A stretch of 15,357 nt of DNA. Origin: Bacteroidota bacterium. Lineage in GTDB: Bacteria > Spirochaetota > Spirochaetia > JABMQR01. Every line of letters begins with the position of its first letter. Position 1 is the first letter of the stretch. The DNA is taken from NCBI GenBank assembly GCA_013202335.1, contig JABMQR010000344.1, positions 1 through 15,357 of the forward strand. Direction: 5' to 3'. Made by a program: the position numbers and the translations under genes. Positions 14,238 to 15,357 of the stretch are shown piece after piece. The notes below the pieces were generated by a model that saw only the letters and a program-made list of their open reading frames with translations, was not told where the DNA came from and ran no database searches.

Positions 14238-15357
14238 ATGAGAGATATTTTAGAACTAACCGTACTTTTTGAAATAAGTAAGATTCTTGATAAATCTGAA
14301 GACTTAAAACAGATTATTTCACCAATCCTTGACTCTCTTGCCGTCCACAGCCCTATGATCCGTGGGGCAATAACCCTACTTAATCGTGAAACAGATGAGA
14401 TTTTAATTGAATCAGCTTATGGCTTAACAAAAAATCAGAAAAAACGCGGCAGGTACCAGATAGGCGAAGGTATCACCGGTCAGGTATTCAAGAACGGAAA
14501 TCCAATAATTATATCTGATATTAATAATGATAAATCCCTTGTGAATAAAACGGGCGCTGAATTGATAATCAGTGATGCTGCCGGCCATAAAACCGCTTTT
14601 ATATGTGTTCCCATTAAAATTGAAAACATGACAATCGGTACCATGAATATAACCAGTAGGAATGATGAAGATTTCGACCTTGATGTTTTTGTAAAATTAC
14701 TCTCAATTATCTCCTCTATGATTGCCCGTGCGGTGAAATTGCGCCAGGCATTACGTGAGGAGAAAGAGCGGCTTCAGGCTGAGAATGATCGCCTTCTCAA
14801 AGAACTCAAGGACCGGTTTCAACCGGCGAATATTATAGGCAGGTCGCAATCCATTCAGGAAGCATTCGATTTTGTAGGACAGGTTTGTAAAAGTGAGGCA
14901 ACTGTCTTAATTCGTGGGGAGAGCGGAACAGGTAAAGAATTATTTGCCCAGGAAATACATTACAACAGCTTTCGGGCAGATAAACCTTTTATAAAGGTGA
15001 ATTGTGCTGCGTTACCGGAAAGTGTAATTGAAAGTGAGTTGTTCGGACATGAGAAAGGTGCTTTCACAGGTGCTTTTGCAGAGCGGAAAGGACGCTTTGA
15101 ACTTGCGGATAGGGGTACACTTTTTCTTGATGAAATTGCCGAGCTTTCACCTAAAATGCAGGTAAAACTTCTACGGGTGCTGCAGGAGCAGGAATTTGAA
15201 CGTGTGGGTGGAGTCCGTACTATTAAAGTTGATGTAAGGTTGATAACTGCAACCAACAGGAATCTTGAAGATGAGATTATTAAAGGCACTTTTCGTGAAG
15301 ATCTCTATTACCGCCTGAATGTATTTCCCATCCATATTCCACCCCTGCGTGACAGAA
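14238..15357 (+). CDS. GAF-domain sigma54-dependent transcriptional activator (NifA-type), 3' end cut
   Basis: The first 373 residues of an enhancer-binding protein that activates RNA polymerase holding sigma54. An N-terminal GAF sensor domain (about 20-168) is followed by a charged, probably coiled linker (about 168-192) and the AAA+ domain. Walker A is GESGTGKE (227-234), the sigma54-contacting loop is GAFTGA (274-279), Walker B is GTLFLDEI (293-300), and [14 protein letters not shown] (352-365) carries the arginine-finger region. The DNA-binding helix-turn-helix would lie beyond the right edge. GAF before AAA+ is the NifA/NorR/FhlA layout; there is no receiver domain, so it is not a classic response regulator. 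The effector is unknown. An in-frame TAG at 14226-14228 bounds the start; GTG at 14232 is a possible alternative. It follows the asparaginase-like gene by 65 nt. Confidence 0.92.
   Translation, partial: MRDILELTVLFEISKILDKSEDLKQIISPILDSLAVHSPMIRGAITLLNRETDEILIESAYGLTKNQKKRGRYQIGEGITGQVFKNGNPIIISDINNDKSLVNKTGAELIISDAAGHKTAFICVPIKIENMTIGTMNITSRNDEDFDLDVFVKLLSIISSMIARAVKLRQALREEKERLQAENDRLLKELKDRFQPANIIGRSQSIQEAFDFVGQVCKSEATVLIRGESGTGKELFAQEIHYNSFRADKPFIKVNCAALPESVIESELFGHEKGAFTGAFAERKGRFELADRGTLFLDEIAELSPKMQVKLLRVLQEQEFERVGGVRTIKVDVRLITATNRNLEDEIIKGTFREDLYYRLNVFPIHIPPLRDR

Noticed and set aside
14960..15289. 109-codon open frame on the minus strand inside the sigma54 activator
   Set aside because: It is the shadow of the conserved AAA+ domain; the plus-strand frame carries Walker A, GAFTGA and Walker B.
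1..15357. Mobile element, phage, defence island or CRISPR
   Set aside because: No transposase, integrase, direct-repeat array, target-site duplication or break in gene integrity was seen; all complete genes are intact and mostly core functions.

Overview
This 15.4 kb window is ordinary-looking, AT-rich bacterial chromosome with intact, closely packed housekeeping genes. I saw no transposase, integrase, phage gene, CRISPR array, tRNA or rRNA. The most likely host is a spirochaete-type bacterium. This is inferred from the style of RsmA (WEIGPG, FEID), the MtaB radical-SAM motif (CAYCRVTLARG), a ComEC without its metallo-beta-lactamase domain, and a DUF362 ferredoxin next to a COG2426 membrane protein. 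It is recognition from memory, not a search result.

Layout. (1) Left edge, minus strand: the 5' end of rplU (ribosomal protein L21) with a clear sigma70 promoter, then a ~350 bp gap dense in inverted repeats, then argS. (2) Minus strand: mtaB (tRNA t6A37 methylthiotransferase) and tyrA (prephenate/arogenate dehydrogenase), joined by an ATGA overlap with tyrA first. (3) pta (phosphate acetyltransferase) diverges from tyrA on the plus strand and converges on the next block. (4) Minus-strand block read as gph-like phosphatase, a 255-residue membrane protein of unknown function, comEC, rsmA. (5) Plus strand to the right edge: a DUF362 protein with two 4Fe-4S clusters, an overlapping COG2426 membrane protein, a UvrD/Rep-type helicase, a one-domain asparaginase-like protein, and a GAF plus AAA+ sigma54 activator cut by the window end.

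How the genes relate. Most serve core processes: translation and RNA modification (rplU, argS, mtaB, rsmA), acetyl-phosphate metabolism (pta), tyrosine synthesis (tyrA), DNA repair or uptake (helicase, comEC) and phosphate-ester clean-up (gph). The asparaginase-like gene lies just upstream of an enhancer-binding regulator of the NifA type, which hints at nitrogen control but does not prove it.

The most notable signal is in the start sites. Three genes (tyrA, gph and the sigma54 activator) share one geometry: a TTGA-type -35, exactly 17 nt, a TAnnnT -10, exactly 6 nt, then ATG. Transcription would start on the A of the start codon. Two of the three have no ribosome binding site; the third has an ambiguous one inside its -10. 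Other genes heading transcription units (rplU, pta, the DUF362 gene, the asparaginase-like gene, the 255-residue protein) have visible Shine-Dalgarno sequences. This suggests mixed leaderless and SD-led initiation in this organism.
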